Shown one piece after another: positions 11,528-24,239 of a stretch of 64,000 nucleotides of DNA. Within the stretch, counting starts at the first letter, position 1. Every line of letters starts with the position of its first letter. A program made the translations under genes and the position numbers. The notes beneath the pieces are model-generated. The model was given only the letters and a program-made list of their open reading frames with translations. It ran no database searches and was not told the DNA's origin. Source of the DNA: Anagrus nilaparvatae (Eukaryota > Arthropoda > Insecta > Hymenoptera > Mymaridae); assembly GCA_022575985.1 (NCBI GenBank), contig JAKSXM010000231.1:6884501-6948500 (forward strand). Direction: 5' to 3'.

Positions 11528-12159
11528 AAAAATTTTAATGATATGAATGCATTCATCAGTATTACTGTGTAAATTTTTGTTTACTTCTGAAAACCGTTAA
11601 GTTTCTTTGCTTAGATTTGATTTAAATCGTTTGGAAATTCCAGTAACACCAACAAAATAGGGTCCAAATTAAGTTTTTGCATTTTTTAAACAATTTTAAT
11701 AAAATATTATTTTTTGATTTTATTATTAATTTAATGAAGGATATTTTGACAAAACAAAAAAAGGAATTGTTGAATATCCTGGGAACTGACAACCACACTT
11801 AAATCAACAAAAATATCAATAAATGCAATAATTGCATCCGTTTTTAGAAATAAAAATTATCCTTGAAATGAAATTATTATTTAAAAAAAATTCCCCTTGC
11901 ATTTTGTTTGGTTTATTTTGCACAAGTTAGAATTGGTTTTCAGCTTTTCCTTTAATCTTACAAATTACGCAAAAACAGGCAAGAAAATAAGTCTTTTTTC
12001 CCGTTAAAATTAAAAATAAAAGTATTCTTTATTTTTGTATATTCGTTAATATTAAATAATTTTTAAATTATACAACATTAAATAATTTTTACATTATTCA
12101 GTCTTTTTACAAAAAAATTAAAAACTATATCTATATTTACAAAAAAGGAGCATGCAATA
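11528..12159. other. A+T-rich DNA, nothing recognised
   Basis: Right flank of the retrotransposon. No coding motif or clear repeat was seen. Confidence 0.5.
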
Positions 12160-13197
12160 TTTGAGGGATTCCACTCCAACTGGTTCTAAGTTAGAGGAAA
12201 GGGTCACGGAAATCGATACAAACTATTTTTCCTACAATGAAACTAATAATAAGTCCTTCAAAGAACTTATAGCTTTTTAGGTCTAAACCTCGATTTTTTC
12301 CAGCCATTTTCGTATTTTTGGCCTTTTTTAAAAATAGACTAACAATTTTGTTGTTATTGCTGCAAAATGCTTACGTTTCTTTGAAAAATATTTTCCTTTT
12401 AGTTAGCCGATCAGAATAAGACTAAGCTTGTTGCGCGACGCAAGCGAGACACTCGTTTGAGCGAGGTAGAATTGGCAAGGGTCTCGCCGTGCCACAAGCC
12501 AATTTTAATTCTGCTGTACCAAATTTCCCGTATAATTCAATTCCGGGGTCTAAATGATGAAATTCACTTTGCGTGCGCGTAAAAATTGATATTTTTAATT
12601 TATAATTTAAATTCCTCTTTGAGCTGAAATATCTTAAGGCGTAGATTTCCTTCTAATTAATATTAAATTTTTTGTTTCATAATTTATTTTTACCTTTTAA
12701 AAAAAATCCGTGAGATAAAGTAATCTGAATACTACAAAATCAAGTGATTATATTTCTTAAATTATCAGCTTTTTAAGAAAATATCATTTTTTGATTTGTA
12801 TCTTGCAGATTATTAAATTCCACGGATTTTTGTAGGGGATAAAAATAAGTTATAAGCAAGAAATTTAAGTCTAATTAGAATGAAATCGACATTTTGAGAT
12901 ATTAAATACAAAGAAAAAAATAATGTCTTACTTCTAAATTATCTCTGTGACCCCGGATTCAATCTGTTTACGTACCTAAATGGAAAATATTTCCCAATCT
13001 AAATGTTTGTATTTTATAGCAATAACACTATTATTTGAGTCTATTGCCAAAAAAGTTAAAAATACAAAACTGATTACCGAAAATCTAGAAATGGACCTAG
13101 AAATCTAGAAATTCGTAAACAGATTTATTATTAGTTGCACTTTATGTGAAAAAGTAGTTTGAACCGATTTTCTCTTTGGTCCAACTTGGGAATTCCT
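12160..13197. repeat. Old, diverged foldback element
   Basis: Several blocks pair in inverted order: GGATTCCACTCCAACTGG near 12169 with CCAACTTGGGAATTCC near 13181; GTTATTGCTGCAAAATGC near 12354 with ATTTTATAGCAATAACAC near 13012; CAATTCCGGGGTC near 12539 with GACCCCGGATTCAATC near 12950. The arms carry many substitutions and indels, so it is older than its neighbours. A G+C-richer patch at about 12418-12530 has no partner in the right arm and may be a later insertion. Confidence 0.7.
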
Positions 13198-14529
13198 CTT
13201 TTGTTAACATAAAAATTAAATTAATAAATATTATATTCTATGTAAGAAAAACTTTATAGGTATATTATAAATAATTATAATTATATACATATATTAAATA
13301 GAACTATAGGCACTAGAGAAGAGGACTCCAAGTATAATAATACTATTTCAGTATTTAAAATTGAAGAAAATTGCAATTACGAATTATATTTTTTTTTTTA
13401 AATAAAATTTTTAGTGCTAGTGACATAAAATTTAATATTGTTAAGTTGAATTACTGGGACTCAATTAGTAAGTTAGATCCAATATTTCAGGCCTTATTTT
13501 ATAAACGTGAATAATTCCAGATAAGAACCACGTAATAAAAATTGATAATATTCAACTTTTCCTTTAAACTGAAATTTTTTTTTCTTCATGTTTTTATCAC
13601 TTTAGAAGAATTTTGGTGTTAACATGGAACATGTTTATATGGAGTGGGTACCCTGGATACACGGTAGAGCTGCTTTGGTTGAATATTCAACCAATTGGTT
13701 GAATTTCGCAGTTTTTGGTTGAATTTTCAACCAATTGGTTGAATATTAAACCAAACACTGCGATTTTCAACCAAAAACTGCGATATTCAACCAAAAACTG
13801 CGAAATTCAACCAATTGGTTGAATTTTCAACCAATTGGTTGAATTTTCAACCAAAACTGGTTTAATTTTCAACCAAAAGCTAAAATACAAAATAAAAACG
13901 ATGTTTTTATAGTATAGGGTAAGAAACGATCAGGGCATCCATTAAAAGTGAATGAATTTTATTATATTATTGTAATTAGTAATTTTTTATGTACATAGTA
14001 TGATAAATTTTTTTAAACCTAATATTGTATGCTTTAACTTCCTTTCGTTTTACCTAATTTTTTTTTTAATAATCAAATTATTTTTTTTTATTAATTACTT
14101 TATATATGTCTCATCTTTTATTAATTACTTTATATATGTCTTTATTTTCAAATCCTTCTTGTTAAATATAGCTATAAATTATGTCGTAATTGGACATTGA
14201 TAGAAATTATGAGCAAAGTTGGCTAATATTCGCGATTGTTTATGACGCCAAATTTAGCCGTGCCAAAATGGTAAAAAATGGCAAATCAGACAAGCAGCAG
14301 GGGTAAAATCAGCTACAGGTTCAGTATGAAAACCAAAAAGATAACTTTATGGCTAAAAAATAACTGATAACTTATAAGTCTATACTTAAATATACAAAAA
14401 AAAATTTGTATTCTTATTTAGAAAACTATGTTTTTACACCTTCTAATTAAGATTTCTCTAAAACTACGTGACCGATTTTATTTTTTTTGATCTAGAGTTT
14501 TCTGTTATAAATTTCTCTAACGAATAAAA

Positions 14530-14770
14530 AAATTTATAACCGGTTTGTGTAACTACACAACCAACGAGCATGGAACATGTTCATGTCACTCATAACAGTA
14601 ATAAATCCAAAAACAGAAATTACAATAAATCCTGAAATATAAATTATCGTAAGCCCACTTCAAATTATTCTAAGTCCCTAAATCAAAAATATTCTAAGTC
14701 CATTTCACACCCCACCCCCTGCCTAGCCAAACTTTTTCAAATACCCTATCTAACGAAGATGTTCCATGTT
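14530..14770 (+). repeat. Short copy of the GGAACATGTTC family
   Basis: Starts with ACCGGTTTGTGTAACTACAC and CATGGAACATGTTC, carries AAAATATTCTAAGTCC and CCCACCCCCTG, and ends GATGTTCCATGTT. The copy at 62398-62640 has the same order of blocks; the one at 38890-40266 has the same ends with a satellite between. Confidence 0.75.
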
Positions 14771-14779
14771 AAAATAGGC

Positions 14780-15325
14780 AAGGGATCTGATCATCACAAA
14801 ATTATTCGACAAATCAATAATTCTACACAAGAAAGTTTTTCGGGATCGTTCTACACCGAAAATCCTTGTACCGAAAAGATCAACACAAATTTTTTCTTTG
14901 CAAACAATTGCAAATTACTTGAAACGTAAAGAAAATTTAAAAAAAACATTTTTTCTTTTCTTTTTCCAAAATTTTCTCAAATCTCGTCATACCGAAATAC
15001 GCATATCCCAAGTAAGCGGGAAAAAATTTTTTTTTTAATTTTTTTTACGTTTCAAGTCATTTGCAATCGTTTGACGAGAAAAAAAATTCCGCTTGCCGCA
15101 AGCGGATTTTTTTTCCAGTGTAATCGAAATATTCAATACGCTGTTTTAAGTGATATTTATTTATGCTAGCATACGAAAGAAATAAGTGTTGAATACTTTG
15201 ACTAAAAAAAATTTGTGTTATTTTTAGCACAACGATTTTTGGTATAGAACGATTCCGAAAAACTTTTTTGTGTAGAATCATTGATGTGTCGAATAATTTT
15301 GTGTTGATCAGATCTCTTGCATTAA
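14780..15325. repeat. Foldback element, about 0.55 kb
   Basis: The outer arms pair GCAAGGGATCTGATCA (14787 on) with TGATCAGATCTCTTGC near 15304; the inner arms pair TTACTTGAAACGTAAAG near 14916 with ACGTTTCAAGTCATTTGC near 15047. The inner part recurs alone at 35935-36118. The open frame at 15057-15281 is an arm, not a gene. Confidence 0.75.
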
Positions 15326-15917
15326 AATAAATAATTTAATAACTAAAAGTACCGAACAAATTCATCGAAAACTTTAAAGCCATTTTACTCGAAACAACGT
15401 TTTTGAAAAGTAATGCACACGATTGCGCGATAAAATCTGCACCAATTTACTTTAAACTTACTAAGCAACTTAATGAATGCACTAATTTCGGGATGTCGTC
15501 GAGTTTTAGTATTTTTATGTTTTAAAAAAAATTTTACAGCTACTTTTGCTCGAAAATTAAAGGCTTTTTATTTCATTTTAACTTTCTCTAGGTAGCCGCC
15601 ATTTTGTTATTCTATATCGTATGATAACCTTTTTAATTAGTCATTCCTCAGTTTCAAAGCCAAAAGAAGTAGTACATAAAAAATTACTAATTACAATAAT
15701 ATAATAAAATTCATTCACTTTTAATGGATGCCCTGATCATTTCTTACCCTGTACTATAAAAACATCGTTTTTATTTTGTATTTTAGCTTTTGGTTGAAAA
15801 GTAAACCAGTTTTGGTTGAAAATTCAACCAATTGGTTGAATATTCAACCAATTGGTTGAATTTCGCAGTTTTTGGTTGAATATTCAACCAAAGCAGCTCT
15901 ACCGTGTATCTGAAAAT

Positions 15918-16697
15918 CAATATGAGCAATTATTTTAAAAGTGCTACTTAAATTGAGCCTGAAATCGTAATTTTTTTTTTTTTGAGGGCACATCGATATG
16001 ATCCGTCTTTTCAGTTAGTTTGAACCTTTAGAAAACCGAAAAAAATCATGAACAAGAAATCGGCGATAGGTGCCAAAAAGATTTTTTCACTTTTATGTCA
16101 AAAACCGTGTTTTTCGTATCTGAGCTACCCCAAATTTTTAAAATAACTTTTTAGGTAAATAAAATTTTAAAAAATAGTGAAGAAAATCTGTTTGCCAGGG
16201 AAAAACCACTCCAGAAGAAAAAAAACTCATCTTTTTACGATGAAATTTAGCCATGTTATCGTCGACTTAAGATTTTACTCAAATTCGTCTTAAAAAAGTT
16301 ATTGAAAAAAGTCTGTTTCTAAACTTGAAATATGCATTATTTGCTTGATTATTATAACTTGGCTAAATTTCATCGTAAAAAGATGAGTTTTTTTTTCTTC
16401 TGGAGTGGTTTTTCCCTGGCAATCAGATTTTCTTATCTATTTTTTAAAATTTTATTTACCTAAAAAGTTATTTTAAAAATTTGGGGTAGCTCAGATACGA
16501 AAAACACGGTTTTTGACATAAAAGTGAAAAAATCTTTTTGGCACCTATCGCAGATTTCTTGTTCATGATTTTTTTCGGTTTTCTGAAGGTTTAAACTAAC
16601 TGGAAACACGGGTCATATCGGTGTGCCCTAAAAAAAAAAAATTACGATTTCAGGCTCAAATTAAGTAGCACTTTTAAAATAATTGCTCATATTCAGA
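15918..16697. repeat. Near-perfect 0.78 kb foldback
   Basis: The arms (about 15918-16290 and 16350-16697) are nearly identical inverted copies. Outer ends are TCAATATGAGCAATTATTT and its complement; the inner part is TTTTACGATGAAATTTAGCC and its complement. Internal sequence (CGTATCTGAGCTACCC, AACTTTTTAGGTAAA) recurs at 26811-27060 and 37082-37300, marking a dispersed family. The low divergence suggests recent formation or conversion between arms. Confidence 0.85.
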
Positions 16698-16935
16698 GAC
16701 TTGTAATAATTCGGATTAAGAGACTTTAAATATTTTCGATTTAAGAACTTAAGCGGGTTTAGAGAATCGAAATAGTGTGGGTTTAGAATCTAAACATTTA
16801 GTAAAGGTCATAATTAGAAATTATAAAAATAGCAAATTGTATTGTAATGCTGAGTAACATACCTAGTACTCAGCTGTAAGTAAACATGTTCCATGTATTT
16901 ATATTGTGTTTACACAAGCCAGTTATAAATTTTTT

Positions 16936-17514
16936 TTACAGAAGAGATATTGAAATTATTCGAAGGTTGATGGTTTAGCAAAAATGCAGTTTTACAACAA
17001 AATTTGTTATTAGCGATAAATTATACGAAGTACCTATTGAGACTATATTTTTGTTTATTTAGCAAGTTTTATAAATAAATGACAAAAATACAGATGAAGA
17101 AAATAAAAATTAGCCAAAAAATTAATTTGGGTCCGAAATGACCATATTTGGACCTAAAAAGTTAAAAATTGGTGAAATTTAATATTTCATGCTGACAAAA
17201 AGTGTGCAAAAAATGAGTGTAATCGGGAGACACGTAAGTTCTTCTATGACTTTTTATTTGAATATTATTATTCAGATATATTCTTATTCAATCCGTGCAT
17301 GAATTTTTATTTGTCTTCTTTTTATTATACTTTGCTTGTGGTCCTATGATGCATTTGCACAACCAAAAAAAATTTTCACAAGACACCAAATTTAGTTTAA
17401 CGAAATTCTCAACTAAATTTTACTTGAATTTAGTAACTTAATAACCATATAATTTAAGATCTCGAGCTGGACACTTCTCACTTCAAACAAATCCAATATG
17501 TTAAACAATTATTT
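16936..17514. other. 3' flank of the Toll gene
   Basis: A+T-rich with no recognised element. TTTATT near 17251, which reads AATAAA on the minus strand, is a possible polyadenylation signal for the Toll gene about 260 bp downstream of its stop. Confidence 0.45.
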
Positions 17515-20500
17515 TTATATAACACTTTCTGCTATTTCTGTTAAAAAACTTTCATTTTCTTCTCTAACTTGCTCACCCTTTGGATTCGGTAAAGCAATAA
17601 ACAATTTTTTCCAAAAATGCTTTTCACCCCATTTCAAATAAGTATTCATTTCTATATAAGCTTTCAATTCTGGCTGTAGTTGATCAACATTTTTAATATC
17701 ACCATACAATATTATAATAATTCTGGTTATTTTTTCTTTGGTCATCAGGCTATGAGCTGTTTTAAATTCAGTCATTCCCCAATGACTGACTATATAGTTT
17801 TCTGATAATAAAATTATTGTACACCGAGACTCTAAAACTGATCGTATTATATTATCTTGAATCCATTCACCAGGTTCCCAGTCTCGATTATCAATGCATA
17901 TTTTATAAGGTGTATCACCGTTTTCAATCCCTGGTAATAATTCATTTATTACGAAATCTTCATCTTTGTATGAGAAACTAAGAAATGCATCATATTTTTT
18001 GCTTTTATCTGTTTCATCTTGTTTTACCCAGCAAAGGCAGAGCTTATTTGAATGTAAAAATATTTTCAATTTTAGTTTTAATCGAAAGTGAAAAGCAAGA
18101 GCAATTCCTAATATGATGCAAAATACCGCTACTGAAAAAATGATGCTTAAGAAAAATTTTAAATGCAAAACATAGCCACAATAACTATTTTTAAGTTCCA
18201 TTAATAAAATTTTATCATCATAGCATGTAATATTAAGGATTTTATCTAGTTTATCTTCATTTAATTGTTTAAATAATTTATCGATTATCGAACAATGGCA
18301 ATTTAGCGGATTGTTTTGAAGGAATAAATTATTTATTGATCTGAAATATGTAATTAGAAGATCTGTATCAATAAATGAGTCAATGATGTTGTTTGATACA
18401 TTAAGTTCCTGAAAACTTATAAATATTTAATATTTTTTACTAAAAGTGATAAAAAAAATTAAATTAACCTACCTCCAAATTGTAGTTCAAAATATTTTCA
18501 TCAAAATCTTTGATAAAATTGTTTGATAAATCTAAATAAATAATTTTATTGTAACCCTCTTTTGTCATATCAGGAAACTCTGTAAGATTATTTGACTGCA
18601 AATTTAATTCAATTTTGGAAATATTTCTGATGTTTGAAAATTTTGGAGCTTCCGAAAGATTTTTATAGGAACAATCGCCAATTAAGGAATTATCATATGG
18701 TCTAAAAGAGCATTCGCATTTTCCATTTTCAATGCACCAATTTTTGTTATTATTTAAATGACAACTGAAGTTTTGAGGATCCAGATTGAAAATATTCACG
18801 TTATGAAGAGAATTAGGTTCACTACAAAATAGATCTTTCGATGTAAATTTAACTGAATTTTTATTTTTCAATCTTAGAGGATTGTTAATTTTATAGATGT
18901 ATTTTATAAAATTATAAAATTTGCAGTCACAGTGAATAGGGGCTTTGTCGTGCTTAATATTTATATGCATACCACTTTCAATCTCGAACGATTCCAATAA
19001 CTGTAAAGCATGTGGAGTCAATTTGCTAACAGTTACATTTACTATTTTAGCAGTTGAAAAATCAAATTCTATGCTCTGCAAAAAATTATTTAATAAATTT
19101 TATTATTATATTTATTATTATTTTATATCGGTTTATTGTAAATTATTTACTTCAACGTCTGGAAATGAATTATTTGTTAGTATTAAATTTCGCATGTTAT
19201 GATTTGTAATCCAGTCGTTGTATATTTTGCTAATGTTGTTGCTTGAAAGATCCAGAAAATATAATTGTTTGCAGTAATGTAAAGGTGAATATAAATTATT
19301 AATGTTGTTACCGTCAGTGAAAGATAATTTATTATTAGAGAAATCAGCGGTTGCCAGTAATTTTAAATCTTTAAAAGCGTTTTGGTTAATATGATGCAAA
19401 TTGTTGTCACTAAAGTCAATATATTTTAACAGTTTTAATCCGTAAAGCGTATCCCTGTAATATAAAAGTCATTGTATACGAAAAATTCCATGTGAAATCA
19501 AAAGAGAAAAGTTTAGTTACCCATCAATCGATGTTATATTATTCATGGATAGATCTAGATAATCTAGGTTCTTTGTATTCCTAAAAATTCCATGTGATAA
19601 TTTTGGAATTTTGTTTTTGCTTGCTCTCAAAGTTTGTAGCCTGGTGAGTTTTTGAAAAATTTTTTCAGGTATTGTACGTAATTGGTTATTGTTTAAATTC
19701 AAAGTTTCTATGTTTTCGTTATACTGAAATACATTTTCTGGTAATGTTTGAATTTCATTATTTTCAAGGTATAACCACCTTAAGTTGAGTAAATTACTAA
19801 ATATTTCCAAAGGAATAACTGAAATTTTGTTATTACTCAAATATAAAGATTCCAAGTTTTTAAGACTTTTAAGCGATCCAATTTCTAAAATGCTTATATT
19901 GTTAAATCTTAAATCCAAGTATGTAAGCTTTTCTAAACCATCAAACACACCATCTTTAATGATTTCTATACAATTATAATTAATTATAACCATTCTAATA
20001 TCGTTGGAAAAATTAAAAAAGCCAAGAGGTATTATTAGGCTAACATTAATAAACGATAAATATGTTAAATCAGATAAACCTATATCAAAAAAGTTTAAAA
20101 ACTTCTTAATTTTATTTTAAAAAACAATAAAAAATAAAATTTTTGTAACGCTATCTTCATATGTATAGCATATCGACGAGTTTATGTGAATGAGATAGTG
20201 GTCTTTTCGAGGGTCTTTTATTGAAACGAGAAAAAATGTTCTGAATGTAAGATGCAATATAGTCATATATATTCCTTCAGAAAAGAAAAGTATCAAATAA
20301 ATTTTTAAATGAAATGATTAATTTTAAAATTAAGTTACAACTAAATTTCTTTTAAAAATAAGAGTATCAAATAAATTTTTTTCTTTTTTTAAGTATTATA
20401 CTTATTATTCATGGTCGTAAATGCAATACACATGAAGATATTGTTACAAAAAATATCGATTGTAACTCGTTACTATAGAACGGAAAGAGGCATCGTTGAG

Positions 20501-20903
20501 AGGATCTTATCTTTCCTTTCAATCATGCCTATATTATCAGCATAGTATAGTAACTAGTTACAATATATACTATTTTTGCATACCTTTTATAAGATCCTTA
20601 TCAATGTGACCAATATGAATACCATGCAAATACAGTTTTTCCAAATAAGGATAATTTTTAAAATCACCTTTCTTTAAAGGAGTTCCAAGTTTTTCAACTG
20701 AAATTTGTTTAATGTAATCACTACCCAATTCATTCAAAATCATAACTCTTTTATTTTTACACTCAATTTTATAAGTCCAAATATTAATTTTTCGACAATC
20801 ACAATCGATTTCATTTTTACAGTTAAATTTAGTTTTTGAATATGTTCCATCAATTAATATTATTAATAAAATGTAAAATAAATAACTTTTTAATTTAAAA
20901 AGC
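17515..20903 (-). CDS. Toll-like receptor (Toll family), five visible exons
   Basis: Single-pass innate-immunity/developmental receptor. Exons by eye: 20903-20584, 20079-19521, 19454-19151, 19075-18473, 18408-17515, joined by GT-AG introns with matching phases, about 890 codons. Order: hydrophobic signal peptide near 20885-20840; a short Cys-rich segment; leucine-rich repeats (LxxLxLxxNxI) through exons 2-3; a Cys cluster in exon 4 (CDC ... C, then WCIENGKCEC ... C) with more LRRs; a final LRR C-cap (NPLNCHC) in exon 5; a transmembrane helix near 18165-18095; then a TIR domain (17985-17600) with YDAFLSFS, the RDWEPGEW box and FWKKL. Two Cys clusters fit the multi-cysteine Toll class. No in-frame stop was seen. 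The initiator is unresolved: exon 1 lacks an ATG; the candidate leader at 21047-20980 (ATG, donor GTGAGT) joins out of phase, so another upstream exon or site is likely. A second copy lies at 63187 onward. Confidence 0.9.
20142..20573. mobile_element. MITE-like insertion in the first visible Toll intron
   Basis: The intron is 504 bp here but 72 bp in the second Toll copy, and the extra sequence falls between otherwise matching intron ends. The insert contains inverted blocks: TTTTTGTAACGCTATCTTCAT near 20141-20161 against its near-complement at 20432-20452, and a second pair (ATTGTAACTCGTTACTATA near 20459, TATAGTAACTAGTTACAAT near 20546). No coding sequence. It appears to be a non-autonomous element present only in this copy. 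Confidence 0.7.
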
Positions 20904-22432
20904 CTGAAATAAATGCTTATTATTTATTAAATTATAGCTCTGAACAAAAAAAATAATATTTTAATTATTTAATACTCACATAATAATTTTTTTTCATCTA
21001 AACGAATAAATCGAACAACAAAATTTTCGACATGAATAATACACATTTTTTAAGAAGACTAAAAAAAATATTTGATTGTGTCCCTTATCGATTGAAAAAT
21101 AAAATTTTATCAGTTCCTGTTAATTTTAAGGAGGCTCTGAAGCACAATACGTTCGCAGTCGTGTACACCATTTTCAAACTTACACACTAAACCTCAAAGA
21201 ATTTTTTGTTGCCCAAAAAAGAATTAATGTTTATTTAATTTTTTTGAAAGACATTATTTTAAGGTTATTTTTGGTTCCTTATAGAGGAACTGTTGTTTTA
21301 GGTGAAATTGTGATTTCTAATTTTTTGGCATATAAGCGCGATTACTTATTGCCTAAAATTTACATACCCTAGTATTTCCCGTAGAGATCAAATTTTTTGT
21401 TTGGATTTTTCAGATTTTTCATTTGGCACGTGTCTTAGCGGGAAATCAGCAAAATGGGTAATAAGTTAAAATTGAAAAACAGAAAATTAGTTAAGTAAAA
21501 AAAGGTTCACTCTCTTATAATAAAAAGTACTCTCGGTACTAATTCTTTCCCGGATAATAAAAAATTCTTGAGGTTTGGTGTGCAGATATTTCTCTCTTAC
21601 TTACTCAGAATTGTTTTGAGCCCTAGTTAAAAAGTTTCATTGAGTGAAATTTAAAAATTGTACTTATTGTGTTTTGAGTTATTAATTCCAATAATTTCAG
21701 ATCTACGCAACGTGGATTAAAATTTGGAATGTTTCACGTTCAAAAACATTCAATTTTATGGAGGAGAGATAAAAAGAAATTTTTTGACGATCGTCTAGGT
21801 TGAAAAATTAAATTTTAAATAATTGTTTATAAAAGAAAAGTAATTAAACTTTTTAATTTATAAACAAATATCTATAATTAATAACTAAAAGGGTTCATTA
21901 AAAAATGTAAAACTGTCATTCCCCCTAAAATCAAAAGCTATTTAACATGAGACGAGTAGCATTTGTGTTCAAAATGTTCTGATCTAGAATATCATGAACG
22001 TATTAGCAGAAAATTATTGATTAGTTTCTATTTTATTTCATTTTCTAATACTAAATCTTGAAAAGAATTATTAGCATGTGTAACGGGGGTTTAATATATC
22101 AATTTAAAAATAAGCTAAAGAAAGTCTGAAAAGAGCATCCTTAAATTATAAAAAAAATGATACTTATGTCAATCAGTTTCATTTTGACTATAGTTATCTT
22201 TTACAAATACACTAAATAAGTTCCTTTTATCATTTAATATTATCTTTTAGTGACTTTTTTTTAAAATTAAAAATACAAAATTTTGTGTCTGTTTCATAGA
22301 AATACTAATTTTTTTAAAATTATAAATTTAGATTAATGTTGCTTTTAATAAACTATTATCGCTGGAATCACGATAAGATATTAGTGCAATTTTTAATGTA
22401 TTTATTAAAAGGAGAGTTTTTTTTAATACTAG

Positions 22433-23400
22433 CAAGGGGAGACCGGAACCTTTAGGTCGCCAAATTACAATCTATAGTTATGGATGACTTTATTATGTTG
22501 AGAAAACACCCAAGATATTCTCTGTTTATTCCGACGCGCCTTCTGGGCTTAGAAACGCAGGGCTCAATGTGATAAAATAGGCTTGTTACGAAATCTTCCA
22601 TATAACGCTTGGTCTCAATTTTTCCGTAAAATACCATCTTTTAATTCCTGTCAACCAAAATGCTCCACCTACTCTCTAATATTCTATAGTCAACAAACAA
22701 AATGCCCATTTTTGTTCCGAAATGACCAATTTTTAAATTGCTGCTTAAATTGTAATTTTTTATGAAAATGAGTTTTACAGGTCTCAAAAATTTTGTACAA
22801 GTTCCAAGTTTCTAAAAATTTCTTACTCGTTCTTTTAGCTTTAGACGTTTCCGAAATATGACTCCACAAAGTTAGTGATAAAATATGATTTTTTTTTTTA
22901 AACTTTTAATTGAGACTCTGTCTTTAAATTACCATAATTATCTGCTAAATTAATAATCAAAAAGCAGCGAGTAAAGGATTTTCCAAAATTTAGAGCCAAT
23001 AAAAAAATTTTTGAGACCTACGAGATCTATTTTTATTGAAAATTGCAATTTTCGCAGCAATTTAAAAATTGGTCATTTGGTTCTGAAAATGGGCATTTTG
23101 TTTATTGACTATAGAGATGAGAGAATAGATGATGCAGCATTGCAGCTGACTGGAATTAAAAAATGGTACTTATACGGAAAAAATGATACCAAACGGAAAT
23201 ATTTTGGATAATTTGCAAGGTTACAGCGTTATATGGAAGATTTCGAAAAATCCTATTTTATAAGATTGAGCCCTGCGTTTCGAAGCCCAGAAGGCGCGTT
23301 GGAATAAACAGAGGGTATTTTGGGCGTTTTTTCAACATATTAAAGCCATCCATAACTATAGATTGTAATTTGGCGACCCAAAGATTCCAGTCTCCCCTTG
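22433..23400. mobile_element. Foldback element absent from the other Toll copy
   Basis: Inverted ends CAAGGGGAGACCGGAACC and its near-complement (23383-23400), arms of about 380 bp, flanked by TAG on both sides (22430-22432 and 23401-23403) as a possible 3-bp target duplication. The corresponding place in the 60 kb copy runs without it, so it inserted after the duplication or was lost there. Its core (TGACCAATTTTTAAATTGCTGC) also occurs in the arms of the 28848-30930 palindrome, linking the two families. Confidence 0.8.
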
Positions 23401-23640
23401 TAGATATAACATAACTTTTCTTTTTTTGTAATTATGGTTAAAAATTTTTAATTTTTTACAAAGTATTTTTTTTTAGTAATGATTAATGCACCTTCAAAAA
23501 ACATGGAAAATGAAAAAAGTGTGTTAAAAAGTTGGCATCTTTTAATACATTCAATAAAAAAAACCCTGCCAAATTATTGGTACTACAATTCTTCAAATAA
23601 TTACAAAATATTCTCGAGTTGAAAATTTTTACATTTTATG

Positions 23641-24239
23641 AATCATATCTCAGAAATAAAGTGATACCAGATTTTGTATTGTGTCAACAAAAAAAAAAGA
23701 ATGGAGTTTTTTTTAATTTTTTTGCAGAAAAAATTTAAATACAAAGATATGAGATATTGCGAAATAATGAATTCCTTATAACTAGATTCCCGTGGAAAAA
23801 ATTTGGTATTGCTTCCAAAATGCAAAAAAAGTAATATTGCTTTAATTATTTTTTTATGCAAAAAACGGAAAAAAAATTTTCAAAAAATTAGTTACCATAT
23901 CCGAGAAATCGAATAAAAACGTTATTTCTAAAATTATTGCTTCCAAATAAAAAAATCGCTAGTATGTACAAAAAGAAAAAAAAAATGTTAATTTTTTAAT
24001 TTTTGGTGTTAATAATTATGAGAAAAAAAATTTCAAAAAATTAGTTATCTGATCCAATTAATAGAGTAAAAACGGTATTTTTAAAACTAGTACTTCGATA
24101 GAAAAAAATTAGGTACCATCTAGAATAAGAAAAAAAAATTTTTTTTTTGGTATAGATCCCGTTGCAAAAAAAAATCAATTTTTTTTAAAATTATTTTTTA
24201 ATTCCTTATACCTTTAAAAATAAGCTATTAAAATATTTT
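23641..24239. repeat. A+T-rich tandem repeat, unit roughly 120-155 bp
   Basis: Degenerate tandem units share TTTCAAAAAATTAGTTA, a CGAATAAAAACGTTATTT-like block and a long A run. The same unit recurs at 38555-38860 and 61490-62160 and in reverse near 36770-36960 and 38220-38480. No coding content. Confidence 0.55.

Larger units (their letters stand above)
13656..15910. mobile_element. Long-TIR foldback with (TTGAATATTCAA)-type palindromic ends
   Basis: The terminal inverted repeat begins GATACACGGTAGAGCTGC and is followed by repeated TTGGTTGAAT/ATTCAACCAA units. The pairing arms run at about 13656-14005 and 15670-15910. The same terminus, ACACGGCTAGGCTGCTTTG (read on the complement), bounds the element at 36332-38546, so this is a family. 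The interior contains two further insertions (14530-14770, 14780-15325) and no transposase that I can recognise. Confidence 0.75.
13621..16935 (-). mobile_element. Composite element ending in GGAACATGTT, loaded with nested foldbacks
   Basis: The left end (AACATGGAACATGTTTATA) matches the complement of the right end of the element at 38890-40266. The right end (AAACATGTTCCATGT, 16882-16896, then GTGTTTACACAAGCCAGTTATAAAT) matches the complement of that element's left flank. So this is probably one copy of the same family in reverse, swollen to 3.3 kb by the foldbacks at 13656-15910 and 15918-16697. The degenerate ATTTTCGATTTA block near 16725 also matches in reverse. No coding sequence is seen, and the outer limits are approximate. 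Confidence 0.55.
17515..23640 (-). repeat. Inverted segmental duplication, copy 1
   Basis: The Toll gene plus about 2.7 kb of upstream flank matches the plus-strand sequence from about 60035 to the window end. Matching flank blocks include GTGTACACCATTTTCAAACT near 21162 with the complement near 62890, ATTTTATGGAGGAGAGATAAAAAG near 21753 with the complement near 61145, and CATGGAAAATGAAAAA near 23501 with the complement near 60175. Indels separate the copies. The listed limits are where I stop seeing similarity on this side and the gene end. Confidence 0.85.

Noticed and set aside
12418..12540. CpG-rich promoter or RNA gene
   Set aside because: G+C-richer and hairpin-prone, but no tRNA/snRNA signature was found and it lies inside a diverged foldback.
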